Assembly (NCBI GenBank): GCA_030949825.1
Contig: JAUZSC010000002.1
Span: 151,083 to 215,082 of the forward strand
From: Sulfurimonas sp.
Lineage (GTDB): Bacteria > Campylobacterota > Campylobacteria > Campylobacterales > Sulfurimonadaceae
DNA: 64,000 bases
Direction: 5' to 3'
Part shown: in pieces, positions 37,292 to 47,398 of the stretch
How the letters are laid out: each line of letters starts with the position of its first letter
Position numbering within the stretch: position 1 is the first letter of the stretch
Notes under the pieces: generated by a model
Told to the model about the DNA's origin: nothing
Database searches by the model: none
What the model saw: only the letters and a program-made list of their open reading frames with translations
Made by a program: the position numbers and the translations under genes

Positions 37292-38483
37292 TTAATATAA
37301 AAATCCAAAGAGCCAAAGAGGGATTTTATTATCAAATCCAATCTCAATATTATCTGCAACTACATATCCACAATCATTATTCTGTAATTGTTTATTTGTT
37401 TTAGAAGCACCCCCAACCTCAAACACAAACTTATCATCCACTATAAAATCACCCTTATCAAAAAAGTGAACTTGATGTGCTAAACCAAGCTGTGACACAA
37501 AATAACTCTCTCTAATTGAACCACTATTAGCATCCCCACAAAGAATTCTAAAAAAATTAGGATTATCTAACAAAAGCTTATCTGGTTTATTAACTGCTCT
37601 CATTCCTACACCTCCTCTTACTATGTGTATAAGACTACCTGCATCCATTCTCTCTAAATACTTTGCTAAGGTTGGCCATGAAGCACCTACAGCAGAACTT
37701 AACTTTGATATATTTAGCTCAAATGGTTTTGTAGTGCAGAGCATATAGAGAATTTTTTTTAGTTTATCAATTTTAGATGGTTTAATATTATATATAGTGC
37801 TTAAGTCAGAATCAATAGTAAGGTTAATTACTTCTAAAAGCTTTTGATTATAGTCAATAAGTGACTCTTGAAAAAATGGATAACATCCATGATTAATATA
37901 ATTAGTAAATTGTTCTAAGGGTCTAATTCTCTTCATAATTGATGCAGCTATTTCATAATGACTTTCTCGTAACTCATCTAATGTGTAGGAAGCGAACTCT
38001 TCACCTGTTTGCATCTCAATAAACTCTCTTAAGGAGAGGACACCTAAGTTATGAATAACGGCACGTCTTGATAAGTCTCCACTAGCATGTTCAATTTGTA
38101 GTGCTGATGAACCAGAAAAAATAACATTTAAATCAAATACATCATAAATAGCTTTTAACTCTTGAGAAAAGTTTTTATGTTTATGTATCTCATCAATTAG
38201 AAGTAACTGCCCTCCTCTTGCATAAAAATGCTCAGCTATTTCATAGATACTCTCCCCACTTAATGCTGGATGATCACAAGTAATATAAAGTATTTTAGAG
38301 AGTGATATTTTAGACTCTAATGCATGTTGAAATAGAATTGTACTTTTACCAGAACCCCGTGGTCCTTTAATACCTATGAGCTTTGAATTAAAGTCTATTT
38401 TATTAAAAAGCCATCTTTTATAAGTAGGTCTCTCTTTACTTAAAATTTGAGCTGATATTTTTTTGTAAAAGTTCTAAGTTCAT
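37292..38483 (-). CDS. AAA ATPase with C-terminal DUF4143, frameshift near the start
   Basis: A predicted ~396-residue ATPase. The start ATG (38481-38483) follows AAAAGGA. After 7 codons there is a 7-A run on the minus strand (plus 38458-38464), where one base too many breaks the frame. Beyond it the frame is open to 37292. It has Walker A GPRGSGKST, Walker B QLLLIDEIHKHKNF, sensor FSGSSALQ, and a C-terminal DUF4143 part (ILCGDANSGSIRESYFVSQL; VDDKFVFEVGGASKTNKQL), which is nuclease-like in appearance. The apparent ATG at 38014 is internal. These ATPases are widespread, mobile and of unknown role. Confidence 0.78.
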
Positions 38484-38578
38484 TTCTAATCCTTTTATTA
38501 TAAAGTCTATTTACTAATTATACATACTTTATTGTTAAATTCATTTTATAATAGTTGAAAATATACTAATATTTATAT

Positions 38579-38671
38579 ATGCATGTAGAAATTGCTACAG
38601 TAAAAGAAGATTTCTTAATAAACTGTTTTAATGAGATTTATTATAGTGATATTGGAGATTTTAAAATATAA
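38579..38671 (+). CDS. Possible 30-residue peptide or gene remnant
   Basis: The 202-base gap between the ATPase and HD-Pnk genes contains one plus-strand frame opening MHVEIATVKEDFLINCFNEI and ending TAA. There is no clear ribosome site and the flanks are very AT-rich. It could be a remnant of a longer gene. I see nothing else in 38484-38685. Confidence 0.2.
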   Translation: MHVEIATVKEDFLINCFNEIYYSDIGDFKI

Positions 38672-38685
38672 ACCGTTATTGAATT

Positions 38686-39765
38686 CTATTTTCCAAAAAT
38701 AATTTCTAGTTTATCAAATCCCTCTGAATACAGTGGGTACGAAAAATCCTCTAGCTTATTAAGAATTCCTTTTTTATGAATGGTTTTTTTTAATTCATGT
38801 GAGCGCTTTTTATCTCTTTGTATTAAAATAGAATATGGGGTCAGAAATAAAACTACAACAATATCATGCGTATCGCTAAAGCGTTCTATCCATTCTTGTC
38901 GTTTCTTAATTGTCAGATTAGGATTATCTATTATAATATCTAAATTTTGAGAACGAGCAGCTTCATCGTGCCCTTTTTTTTCCATAATATCTACTTCTCT
39001 TTTTATATCTTTATTATTATCTATAAGTTTAAAAGCTTCATCATGTGTATATTTATTATATTTCCTTCCGATTTCATCTTCAATATCATCTCTGCAAATC
39101 AGTATATAATCTTTTTTATAGCTTTGAATCCAAGAGGTTTTTCCAGAGCAAGGGGGTCCAGATAGTATGTATAGAGTTCTTTTTTTTAATTTCTTTTGTT
39201 TGAATGATTTTTTTTGTTTGAATGATTTTATAAATTTATTACATTTTCTTATATTGTAATATTCTTTCATACTTGGATCTATAAGTCTTCCAAACATATC
39301 ACATTTCATATATTCCAAAAGGTCTTGAGCGAGTTCATTTTCATATTCTAAATTTTTTTGTAAAGATTCAAGACTCAATGTATCATAGCGCATAAAATCT
39401 AAAATCATTAGATGGTATGAAATAATCTTTACTATGCGTATTTTTTCATTTGATTCTAAATCACTTGCATCTAAAACTTCTAAAGCAACATAACAAGAGA
39501 CTCCTGAGTAGTTTCCAAAACTAACTTTCTTATTTTCATCATCCACTCTTCTTGTATAAGTTCTTCCTATATCATGAAGTAAAATAGCCCACAATACATA
39601 TTTTGAAACACCTTGCATTAGACCTTGATTATATGCCATCATACTATGCGTCCAAATATTTTCTTCTAAATGGTGGTAGTGAACAGAACTGTTATTATAG
39701 TTATAACTGCAACATATCATTTTTTCAACATAATCGGGGTATTTTCTTAAAAACCATTTCAGCAT
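38686..39765 (-). CDS. HD-Pnk-type nucleic-acid end-healing enzyme (HD phosphoesterase + polynucleotide kinase)
   Basis: A 359-residue two-domain protein. The N-terminal HD domain has His40 (NIWTHSMMAYN), the HD pair His64-Asp65 (LLHDIGR) and His118 in SYHL. The C-terminal part is a P-loop polynucleotide-kinase-like domain: GPPCSGKTS (203-211), the RDD motif (225-227), the DxN motif IIIDNPN (279-282) and a lid RDKKR (317-321). This order matches HD-Pnk enzymes (characterised in Runella slithyformis), where HD removes 2',3'-phosphates and Pnk phosphorylates 5'-OH ends. A short linker repeats SFKQKK twice (181-192). No ligase is adjacent. Function here is inferred from domain order. Confidence 0.75.
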   Translation of the reverse strand: MLKWFLRKYPDYVEKMICCSYNYNNSSVHYHHLEENIWTHSMMAYNQGLMQGVSKYVLWAILLHDIGRTYTRRVDDENKKVSFGNYSGVSCYVALEVLDASDLESNEKIRIVKIISYHLMILDFMRYDTLSLESLQKNLEYENELAQDLLEYMKCDMFGRLIDPSMKEYYNIRKCNKFIKSFKQKKSFKQKKLKKRTLYILSGPPCSGKTSWIQSYKKDYILICRDDIEDEIGRKYNKYTHDEAFKLIDNNKDIKREVDIMEKKGHDEAARSQNLDIIIDNPNLTIKKRQEWIERFSDTHDIVVVLFLTPYSILIQRDKKRSHELKKTIHKKGILNKLEDFSYPLYSEGFDKLEIIFGK

Positions 39766-39822
39766 TTCTATTTTACCCCATCAGTACATTAATTATCGAA
39801 GTTTGCTCAGCTATTTGTTATT

Positions 39823-40197
39823 CTAGTTTTCATATGAATACTTTTGCTTACAAGAAGAACAGTCTTTCTTTCCATGCTTTGAGCACTTTGCAGTTGAATT
39901 ACTTGAATTACTTGAATTACTTGAATTACTTGAATTACTTGAATTACTTGAATTACTTGAATTACTTGAATTACTTGAATTACTTGAATTACTTGAATTA
40001 CTTGAATTACTTGAATTACTTGAATTACTTGAATTACTTGAATTACTTGAATTACTTGAATTACTTGAATCTATAGACTCAGTATCGCTTGGAATAGAGA
40101 CTGATGAATTCTGTGATACATCCGTAATATCTGCAGCATTTACATTTGACAACAACAATGTCGCAGCAACAATTGAAATAGCTAATGGCTTATTCAT
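39823..40197 (-). CDS. Secreted Ser-Ser-Asn repeat protein with Cys-rich tail
   Basis: A 124-residue protein. I chose the ATG at 40195-40197 because AAAGGAAA lies just before it and the next residues form a signal peptide (MNKPLAISIVAATLLLSNVNA); a longer upstream frame has no such support. After a short Ser/Asp-rich segment there are about 19-20 Ser-Ser-Asn units, then a basic tail AKCSKHGKKDCSSCKQKY with three Cys and one His that could bind metal or form disulfides. It is low-complexity, probably periplasmic or surface-exposed. No family recognised. Repeat number could vary without changing frame. Confidence 0.65.
   Translation of the reverse strand: MNKPLAISIVAATLLLSNVNAADITDVSQNSSVSIPSDTESIDSSNSSNSSNSSNSSNSSNSSNSSNSSNSSNSSNSSNSSNSSNSSNSSNSSNSSNSSNSTAKCSKHGKKDCSSCKQKYSYEN
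39894..40070. repeat. 9-bp tandem repeat (minisatellite), about 19.7 copies
   Basis: TTGAATTAC is repeated essentially perfectly across 177 bases. On the minus strand each unit encodes Ser-Ser-Asn. Every copy keeps the same codons, which suggests recent expansion by slippage rather than selection on protein sequence alone. Because the unit is a multiple of three, copy-number change alters length but not frame. The opposite strand also stays open (Leu-Asn-Tyr repeats), but that is a shadow. Confidence 0.95.
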
Positions 40198-40425
40198 ATT
40201 AGTTTCCTTTATATTAGATATCATTAACTTACTGTTTCTTATAAGAAAAGTCAAGACAACTTTTTTAAAATTTAAATTATTTCTAGGTAGCGTTACTTTA
40301 TGTATCATATTTAAATACTTTTTCCTATTAATCAAAGAAAAACACATACCAATACATACAAATTCTTAGTCTTGTTCTTTATTTTGCTATACTTATCTAG
40401 ACAGTTTTTATAGAAAGGATTTTTC

Positions 40426-43400
40426 ATGAAAATATTCATAGTATCACTTCTTACCCTCTTTGTAGTCACACTTCAAGCATCTGAACAAAATTTCAATGAA
40501 TCTTATAATGCAAATGTATATGGAAATGTAAAAATGATTGGTAACACAATGCTGGAGCCTGACACTTCTAAAGATGTAAATGATAACAACTTTTTTTTAT
40601 CCGATGATGGCACCGCTTATGGTAGAAACATTTCTAATGGACAAGTCCAAGATATTTGGAACGGTAGTTCTTGGGTAGATGTAAGTAGCTACGATGCAAA
40701 TAACTTCACCTACTTAAAATATATAAATATTAATAATGACGCTAATGTTTCTATATATAATTCATCCAGCTCTACACTCACACTTCCTGCAGGAAGTAAA
40801 GTGGTTTTTGCTCGTCGTTTATTGGGCGGGAATGATTCATAACTCAAATTCTGGAAATTCTATTGATTTAGACAAAACAGCTTCTAAAAGTATCTTGATT
40901 AAATCAGATGCTATTGATTTAGGAAATGGAATCAATACCTATGTCCAACTTACGGCGAATCAAACAAATGCATATACTTCAAGCGAAGGTTGGAGTGAGG
41001 TTTATGAGGAAAGTTCTAATCTTTACTACTCCCGCTATTCCGCATATAAAGACATTAATCTTAGCCAAGTAAGCTTTGATGGAGGTCCTGTGACTATTAG
41101 CATCGCAAATGTACAATCCCAAGAAGGATGGATGCGTAACTATGGTAACTATGGAGCTTGGAGTATAGTAATCGTTTATGATAATTCTAATGAAACACTC
41201 AAAAATATTTCAGTGCATACAGGCTATAAATCTGTTTACAATGACACACTTGACTTTACTCTTTCAGGCTTTATAACTCCACTTACATCAAGTGTTTCAT
41301 CAAGTATATCCGTTTTTGCTGTAGAAGGTGAAAAGTCATCTGCTTTTGGTGATGACTCTATGAAAATCACTGATAATGCCGGCGTGCTCCAAAATGTGAG
41401 TGATAACTTAAACTATCCCAATCAAAGTAATAATATTTTTGATTCAACAATTACAAATATAGAGACTAAAACACCTTCTATAGCTAATACTATGGGTATA
41501 GATATAGACACCTTTGAAGGTTGGAGTAGATGGTAATACTACTTCTCATCCACAAATCATTGGTAACGCACAAACAAGTACAACTATTGAGTTGTCTTCA
41601 GATGGAGATGCATACACGCTTCATGCCATCGCTATAGCAACAGATGTGTATGTTCCAAGATTTTGTTATGACTATGCATACCAACAAAATAACAGATATT
41701 TCACAGAAGACAACAATGGAAGTAAAGACCCACGAATTGAAGGTTCTGTTTCAACAGGTTCTAATGTAGCTGTAAGTATATTTATCCGTAATGAAATAGA
41801 ATCTGATCTAACTGCAACAGATATGAATGTTAGTATTTTAGACATAAATACCACTCAAGCTACATATATAAATAACTCAACACAACTTGCTAAAATTGGT
41901 GATACCCAAGCGAATACTGTTGCAGTAACAAGTACTGATAGCAATATTACAAATATATTCGTTGGTGATGTCGGTCCTAGTGAGCATTTTTATATTTACT
42001 ATAGCTTAAATCCAAAACAAAGTGATCTAAATATGTCACTCAATGTTCAAGCCAACTATAATTTAACACTCAATGGAACAACACTCGCTTACACATTAAC
42101 ACTTGGCGCAGAGATTCCACTTTGTACAGATACAAATTTTATCTACACACCTGAAACGGGGGTATTCAATGTAGTTCACAATAATTACTATCCACATAAT
42201 GATGGAAACAACTACTACAATTTACCTACACAGGTAACACAAAGACCTGGTAACTTTAAAGTAATCGGCTTAGATGAAAATGACCACAACCAACTCGCTG
42301 GTAAATCTACTATCGTTGCAGTTGAGCTCATAGATGCGGCTGCTTTTCATAGTACATATGCCTCGTGTCAAGAGCAAGAAAGCGCTATTAGTGAAAGAAT
42401 TTGGATTAACTTTGATAATAATGTAACTCAAAGTGCCTTTACTCAAAGTGCCATCAACACAAGCATAGGATTAAACAATACTATAGCAGATGCTAAATCT
42501 TATTATAAAGAAGCACGAGAAAATACTGCCTTTCGAATATCTTATAATGTTAATCAAGATGATGGCTCTCTAGTACAAACAGAAGAGTTGAATGGAGAAT
42601 ACAAAATACTTAACTATGCAGAAATTGTAGGAGTTGTAGGAGAGTGTGTTAACAATGTAATATACCCTCTTAATAACGAGAATAATGATATCGTACAAGC
42701 CTGTGGAAATTCTGGAAACTATATTTCTAAAGCACATCTTCAAGCATGTATGGAGTGTATTTATGGTACTTCTGTACGACGAGTATGCTCTAGAGATAAT
42801 TTTTCATTACGCCCAGAAGCTTTTTTGATAAATATCGACGACCAAAATCAATCAAATACAAGTATTCAAGCGAGACTCACGACAGGCACTCTTCCTCCCG
42901 TTTTAAATTTAGCAGCTGGATACAACTACAATATAGAAATCAATGCAACAAATCATCAAAATGATGATGCGTCTCCTGGTTATTCACAATTTTTTGATTC
43001 CTCCATTAGTGATACTGCATTATATTATTGGGAAGGTCCCACTTCTGGAGTATGTAACGATGAGGCAGACAAAAATGTTTCTGCAAATTTCATCAATGGA
43101 GAAATAGATACAAATACATCTGTAAATCAAGTCGGAGAGTATAGGTTAAGTCTTTTAGACACATCATGGACATCTGTTGACAATACAGAAGTATATATGA
43201 AGCACCATACAGCACCTTATTTTCTCATAATAGACTCAATAACTGGTGGCTTTGAAGAAGATTGTATTGTAGGTGAGTCATCTACTGAAACTATAAACTC
43301 TCTTACAAAAAATGGTTGTAATATTAGCAGTGAACATATAAATCCTTTAAATAGTAAGGAATATAAAGATATAAATATAAGCTTTCATCCCTATTCCTTT

Positions 43401-44432
43401 GACTTAAGTGATTTAAATCGTTCTGTTGGATTAAACCATACTCCAGTCTCTTCAAATTCATACATCTATATGGCAGACCTTTCAAAAGATCAAAATATGT
43501 CCTATCATATCAATGGACAAATACGGGCTAGAGGGGAAAATAACGAGTCACTTAGTAACTTTGTAAGTGGCTGTTATGCAAAAGCACTCGATATAAACCT
43601 TACAAAAACAGATACTACTAATACCGTAGCGTACCAATACATAATCAATAATTCTAATGTATCTGACTTAAACAACACAAACAATATAATTAAACTCGGT
43701 GAAGGGAATTTCACAAAAATATTAGCTGGTTCGAGTGATACAATTCTTAATTTAAATTTTTATAGAGATATAAACAACTCTGTAAATCCAGAATCTCTAG
43801 ACTTTTCAAAGTATACTGTGCATTGTACGGATGGAGACCTTAATTGTAAGTACACAGCAGATACTGATGGAACAACTATCAAATATAAAGAAACAAATGC
43901 TTCTTTAGACCTCAACGATACAGTAGCTCATTATTATGGTCGAACAAATGCACCACGAAGTAGATTTAGTGCAAATACTGCTCAAAAAGCTTTTATTTAT
44001 TACGAAGTTTATTGTAATGGAAATAATTGTGATAAAACATTCCTTCAAAATAATAACGCTTCAAAATATACTGATGATCCACGATGGTTCATAAATGAAA
44101 ACCATAGCAGTGATTTTGGGACAGCAGGAACAGTGACTCAAAAAGGCAGTGCAGGACTAGTAACTGTAGATGCTGGAGGTGCTCCTACTGGAAATCATCC
44201 AGATTTTGTAACAATAACTTATGATGGAACTAAAGGAAATCCATACAAAACAACGATGGAAAACGATGCTTCAAGTTGGCTACTCTATAACAAATACAAC
44301 AACTCTGACACGAACAATGAATTTGAAGTAGAGTTTGAAGGTCCTCCTAGTTCTTGGGCGGGGAAACATGAAACGAATACTACAACAAATAGAAGTGGTA
44401 CAGAAAAAGTTAACAGGAGAAGCATGTGGTAA
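40426..44432 (+). CDS. Giant secreted surface protein of the pilin locus, two frameshifts
   Basis: A frame-corrected ~1335-residue protein. The signal peptide is MKIFIVSLLTLFVVTLQA. The frame breaks near 40815-40820 (before YWAGMIHNSN) and near 41514-41520 (DTFE to VGVDGN); removing one base at each restores it. The first third has the VVFAR-YWAG and VEGEKSSAFGDDS segments seen in exported proteins. The rest is Asn/Thr/Ser-rich beta-repeat sequence with scattered Cys pairs, ending in a Trp-rich tail with NRRSMW. It overlaps the first pilin gene by seven bases. By position it is a likely pilus-tip or MshQ/PilY1-like adhesin, but no such domain is proven. Confidence 0.65.
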
Positions 44433-45028
44433 GACATTCCGCTTTTACGATGATAGAGCTTATTTTTGCTATTGTCATCATCGCTATTTCTGTTTTGTCA
44501 TTACCTATGATGAGTCAGATAACTTCTAAAAACATTGAGGGGAGTCTTGTACAAGAAGCAATTTTTGCTGCATCTGCTGAACTTAATCAAATCATATCAT
44601 TTTCTTGGGATGAAAATTCAATGGATACAAATACTTTTCTTTCTCGTGTAGCTTGGGGAAGCGATTGTAATGCAACAACAAAATTACGATCAGGTCATAT
44701 TAGCCGACCCTACCATAGACGCTGTACAGACAATATTCTCGGACCTACTGCAATAACAAATGGAAGTTCAACTTTTCTTAATGATATAAACACAACAGCC
44801 CATTCTATTTTTATAAATTCTGGTGGTTCTTCAACTGGATATAAAAAAACATATAATTCACAATTTACTGTTAGCTACGCCGCTTTTGAAACAGGCTTTG
44901 TACATAACAATAATATAAAAAAAATCGATGTAAACATTACAGATACAACAACAGGTGATTTAGTTACTAAACTTACTACTTTTAGCTCAAACATAGGCGA
45001 AATAGATTACTACAAAAGGAGCTATTAA
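44426..45028 (+). CDS. Type IV pilin-like / pseudopilin protein
   Basis: A 200-residue protein with a prepilin leader: a short basic start then A-FTMIEL, which is the processing site with Glu5, followed by a hydrophobic helix (FAIVIIAISVLSLPMMSQI). The C-terminal globular part has a Cys pair (DC...RC) and Asn/Thr-rich strands. It probably forms a minor pilin. It overlaps the giant gene at its start, and its stop overlaps the start of the next pilin gene, so all are one operon. Confidence 0.8.
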   Translation: MVRHSAFTMIELIFAIVIIAISVLSLPMMSQITSKNIEGSLVQEAIFAASAELNQIISFSWDENSMDTNTFLSRVAWGSDCNATTKLRSGHISRPYHRRCTDNILGPTAITNGSSTFLNDINTTAHSIFINSGGSSTGYKKTYNSQFTVSYAAFETGFVHNNNIKKIDVNITDTTTGDLVTKLTTFSSNIGEIDYYKRSY

Positions 45029-45988
45029 TGAAGCGTTATGCCTTTACTATGCTCGAACTTGTATTTGTTATAGTTATTATAGGTATTCTTGGTAAATTTG
45101 GAGTTGAGTTTATTGCTAAAGCTTATAAAAGTTTTATATTTACAAGTGTGAACCACAATCTACAATCAAACAGTGCAATGGCTGTAGAAGTTATTGCGTC
45201 TCGTTTACAATACAGGATTAAAGATTCTATTATCGCTAGACGACCTTCAAATCCTCCTCTGGCTACTGACCCTTTTGATGCCCTTGCTGATGTAAATAAT
45301 ACAATTGCAGCACAGTACACTGTTTTAGAATGGATATCTGCTGATATAGATGGATTCCGTGGAGATTCCAAACCTTATTGGAGTGGTATTGCTGATGTAG
45401 ACAACCCAGCAGTGCTACCTCCCCCAATCACTAATCTTTTAATATCTCCTGAGACAAATACAACTGCTATAAATAATCTCATTCAAATATTATCAGATGA
45501 TGGAAATGTAGGTACACCACCAACAACTATCGCAAATGCCGCACTTTATTTTATAGGCTCTAATAGTGATATCATCGATGACTATGGGTGGAGTGGGAAC
45601 GGTGCTTATCAACAAGCATTGACCTTCAACAAGGAGCTATGCATCCTATTAATTACACCGATGGAGTTCTTAAAGAATTTTATACCATGATGGAACTAGT
45701 GATTTTTCTAATGTCGTTGTATCTGAGTACTATAAATTAGCTTGGACAGCAAATGCGATTGTCTTATCATCAGATGGTAATTTAACGCTTCATACGGACT
45801 ACCAACCATGGGAAGGAGAAAGTTATACTGTAGCAACAAAAAAAGACTTACTTATGCAAAATGTAGACACTTTCCAATTTATGGCTATCGGTTCAATCGT
45901 AAAAATTCAAGTTTGTGTTAATAGTCCTCTTATCGATGGAGATGCAACGGGAGGTTATTCACTATGCAAAGAAAAAACCATCTACTAA
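45028..45988 (+). CDS. Type IV pilin-like / pseudopilin protein, two frameshifts
   Basis: The first frame (to 45690) has the leader A-FTMLEL with Glu5 and a hydrophobic helix (VFVIVIIGILGKFGVEFI). Near 45630 the frame shifts by one missing base; GAMHPINYTDGVLKEFY continues in another frame. A second missing base near 45683 leads to HDGTSDFSNVVVSEYYKLAW and on to the stop at 45986-45988. The repaired protein has ~320 residues and a C-terminal part with two Cys. It overlaps the next pilin by 25 bases. A large minor pilin is likely. Confidence 0.75.
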
Positions 45989-46464
45989 ATAAATCTCGTA
46001 GAAGCGGAATTGCTATGATTATGGCGATTATGGTTATAGTCGTTATTTCAACTATCATGGCACTAGGTCTTAGACTTAGTACACAAACAACAAAATCTAC
46101 AGTTGATTTATATGTATATGAGCAAGCTATTTTACTATCAAAAAGTGCTGCTGAGTATGCACTTCTTAGAATTTCGCAAGATAACAATGCAACAAATCCA
46201 TGTAATGTCACTAATTTAGATTTTAAACCTGATATGGACAATGATGGAGTTGTAACTAATGCTGATTATTATGATATAAATGTATCAATTCAATATATTT
46301 ATACTGCTTTTCCAGCAACTTGTGCTGCTGCATCTCAATACGCAACAGTTACAACCCCCGAACAAAATGGCTCTGTCCTAATGGACATAACAGTAAGTGT
46401 AAGCGACACAAGCATAACATCCGAACCAATAAGATATTTCAGAAGAAGTATTCAAAAACTTTAA
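45964..46464 (+). CDS. PilX-like minor pilin
   Basis: A 166-residue protein with a basic start (RRSG) followed by IAMIMAIMVIVVISTIMAL, a prepilin-like helix that lacks Glu5, as in PilX/GspK-type minor pilins that sit at the tip. The globular part contains two Cys and short polar strands. It is the last gene of the giant-protein/pilin operon; hpf follows with its own promoter. Confidence 0.75.
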   Translation: MQRKNHLLNKSRRSGIAMIMAIMVIVVISTIMALGLRLSTQTTKSTVDLYVYEQAILLSKSAAEYALLRISQDNNATNPCNVTNLDFKPDMDNDGVVTNADYYDINVSIQYIYTAFPATCAAASQYATVTTPEQNGSVLMDITVSVSDTSITSEPIRYFRRSIQKL

Positions 46465-46485
46465 GCTTTGTAAACCTTTTCGTGA

Positions 46486-46491
46486 TATAAT
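46486..46491 (+). promoter_or_regulatory. -10 box of hpf, inside an 8-bp inverted repeat
   Basis: TATAAT 31 bases before the hpf start. It lies between the arms CCTTTTCG (46476-46483) and CGAAAAGG (46507-46514); the second arm includes the ribosome site. The arms are too far apart for a simple terminator and the first is upstream of the promoter, so a protein-binding operator is one possibility. Confidence 0.45.
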
Positions 46492-46522
46492 AATTACATA
46501 TACAAACGAAAAGGATTTTTAA

Positions 46523-47056
46523 ATGAATATCTCTCTAACAGGAAGACAATTAGAACTTACAGATGCTATCAAAGAGCATATGAATACTTCGATAGAAACA
46601 CTCAATAAGTTTAACATGGATATTATCTCTGTAAATGTAGTTGCATCTGCTCAAACTAAAAAAGGTAAAGAGCACTCAATGGTTGAGTTTGTTATTAACC
46701 TTGCGCACAAAAGCTCTATTATTATCAAACAAAATGATGACGATTTATATGCAGCTATCGACAAAGCAATCTCTCGCGCTCAAAAAGCAATGCGAAGAAT
46801 GCATGACAAAGACTCAGGACACCACAAAGTTGGTCTCAACGAAATCAAAGCTCAAGATGCTGATGTAAAAGCAGCTACACTCGAACAAGAAGACGAAATC
46901 GTTCCAGTAGAACTTGCACTTTACAAACCTCGTGAAGTTGAAGATGTTTTAAACGACCTCAAAGACTCAAGTAAAATGTTTGAGATATTTATCGACCATG
47001 AAGATAAAACACGCGTACTTTATAAACGCGATGATGGTAAGTTTGGACTTTATTAA
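46523..47056 (+). CDS. hpf: Ribosome hibernation-promoting factor, long form
   Basis: Binds the 30S subunit and drives 100S ribosome dimers in stationary phase. The 177-residue protein has the S30AE domain (residues 1-~95, opening MNISLTGRQLELTDAIKEHM) and a C-terminal dimerisation domain (KPREVEDVLNDL ... FEIFIDHEDKTRVLYKRDDGKFGLY), so it is the long HPF. Length is normal for the long form. It has its own promoter and is followed by a convergent toxin-antitoxin pair. Confidence 0.92.
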   Translation: MNISLTGRQLELTDAIKEHMNTSIETLNKFNMDIISVNVVASAQTKKGKEHSMVEFVINLAHKSSIIIKQNDDDLYAAIDKAISRAQKAMRRMHDKDSGHHKVGLNEIKAQDADVKAATLEQEDEIVPVELALYKPREVEDVLNDLKDSSKMFEIFIDHEDKTRVLYKRDDGKFGLY

Positions 47057-47062
47057 AAACAA

Positions 47063-47398
47063 TTAAGATATTATCTTACAAAGTGAGTTTTGAATAACTT
47101 CTAACTCACTTTTCTTTAAACTTGCTAATTTTTCTTTTACTCTCTTTTTTGACAAAGCTCTTATCTCATAAATACAGGCATCACAATCTTTATAAAGTTC
47201 CTCTCTTGCAGTTATTAAAAATCTATATGGGAGCGCATTAGATTCAATCACGGTAGACAATGGTATTACGATTACTGTATCTAAAATACTATTATCTTCT
47301 TTATCACTCAAAATTATTGCAGGTCTTAACTTCCCAATTTCTCCACCTTGAGCAGGATTAAAATTAACAAGATATATCTCACCTCTATTTAATTCCAT
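47063..47398 (-). CDS. MazF/PemK-type mRNA interferase toxin
   Basis: A 111-residue toxin-fold protein. I chose the ATG at 47398, giving MELNRGEIYLVNF, because GGAG lies suitably upstream; a start at 47416 is possible. The core GEIGKLRPAIILS and VIVIPLST are MazF signatures, and the N-terminal RGEIYLV motif and charged C-terminus fit. MazF cleaves mRNA at short sites. It overlaps its antitoxin by 14 bases. The cleavage sequence cannot be read here. Confidence 0.85.
   Translation of the reverse strand: MELNRGEIYLVNFNPAQGGEIGKLRPAIILSDKEDNSILDTVIVIPLSTVIESNALPYRFLITAREELYKDCDACIYEIRALSKKRVKEKLASLKKSELEVIQNSLCKIIS

Noticed and set aside
38014..38014. Start of a separate DUF4143 gene at the ATG near 38014
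   Set aside because: The same frame continues upstream with Walker A and B motifs to about 38460, so this ATG is internal.
39894..40070. Possible CRISPR array
   Set aside because: The repeat is a 9-base unit without spacers, coding for Ser-Ser-Asn. It is a minisatellite, and no cas genes are present.
39603..40076. Plus-strand frame with Leu-Asn-Tyr repeats across the minisatellite
   Set aside because: It is the antisense shadow of the Ser-Ser-Asn repeat gene. It has no ribosome site or signal peptide, and it overlaps the HD-Pnk gene.
40195..40347. Longer start of the Ser-Ser-Asn protein at 40347
   Set aside because: The signal peptide begins at the ATG at 40197, which has its own AAAGGAAA site; the upstream part is not protein-like.
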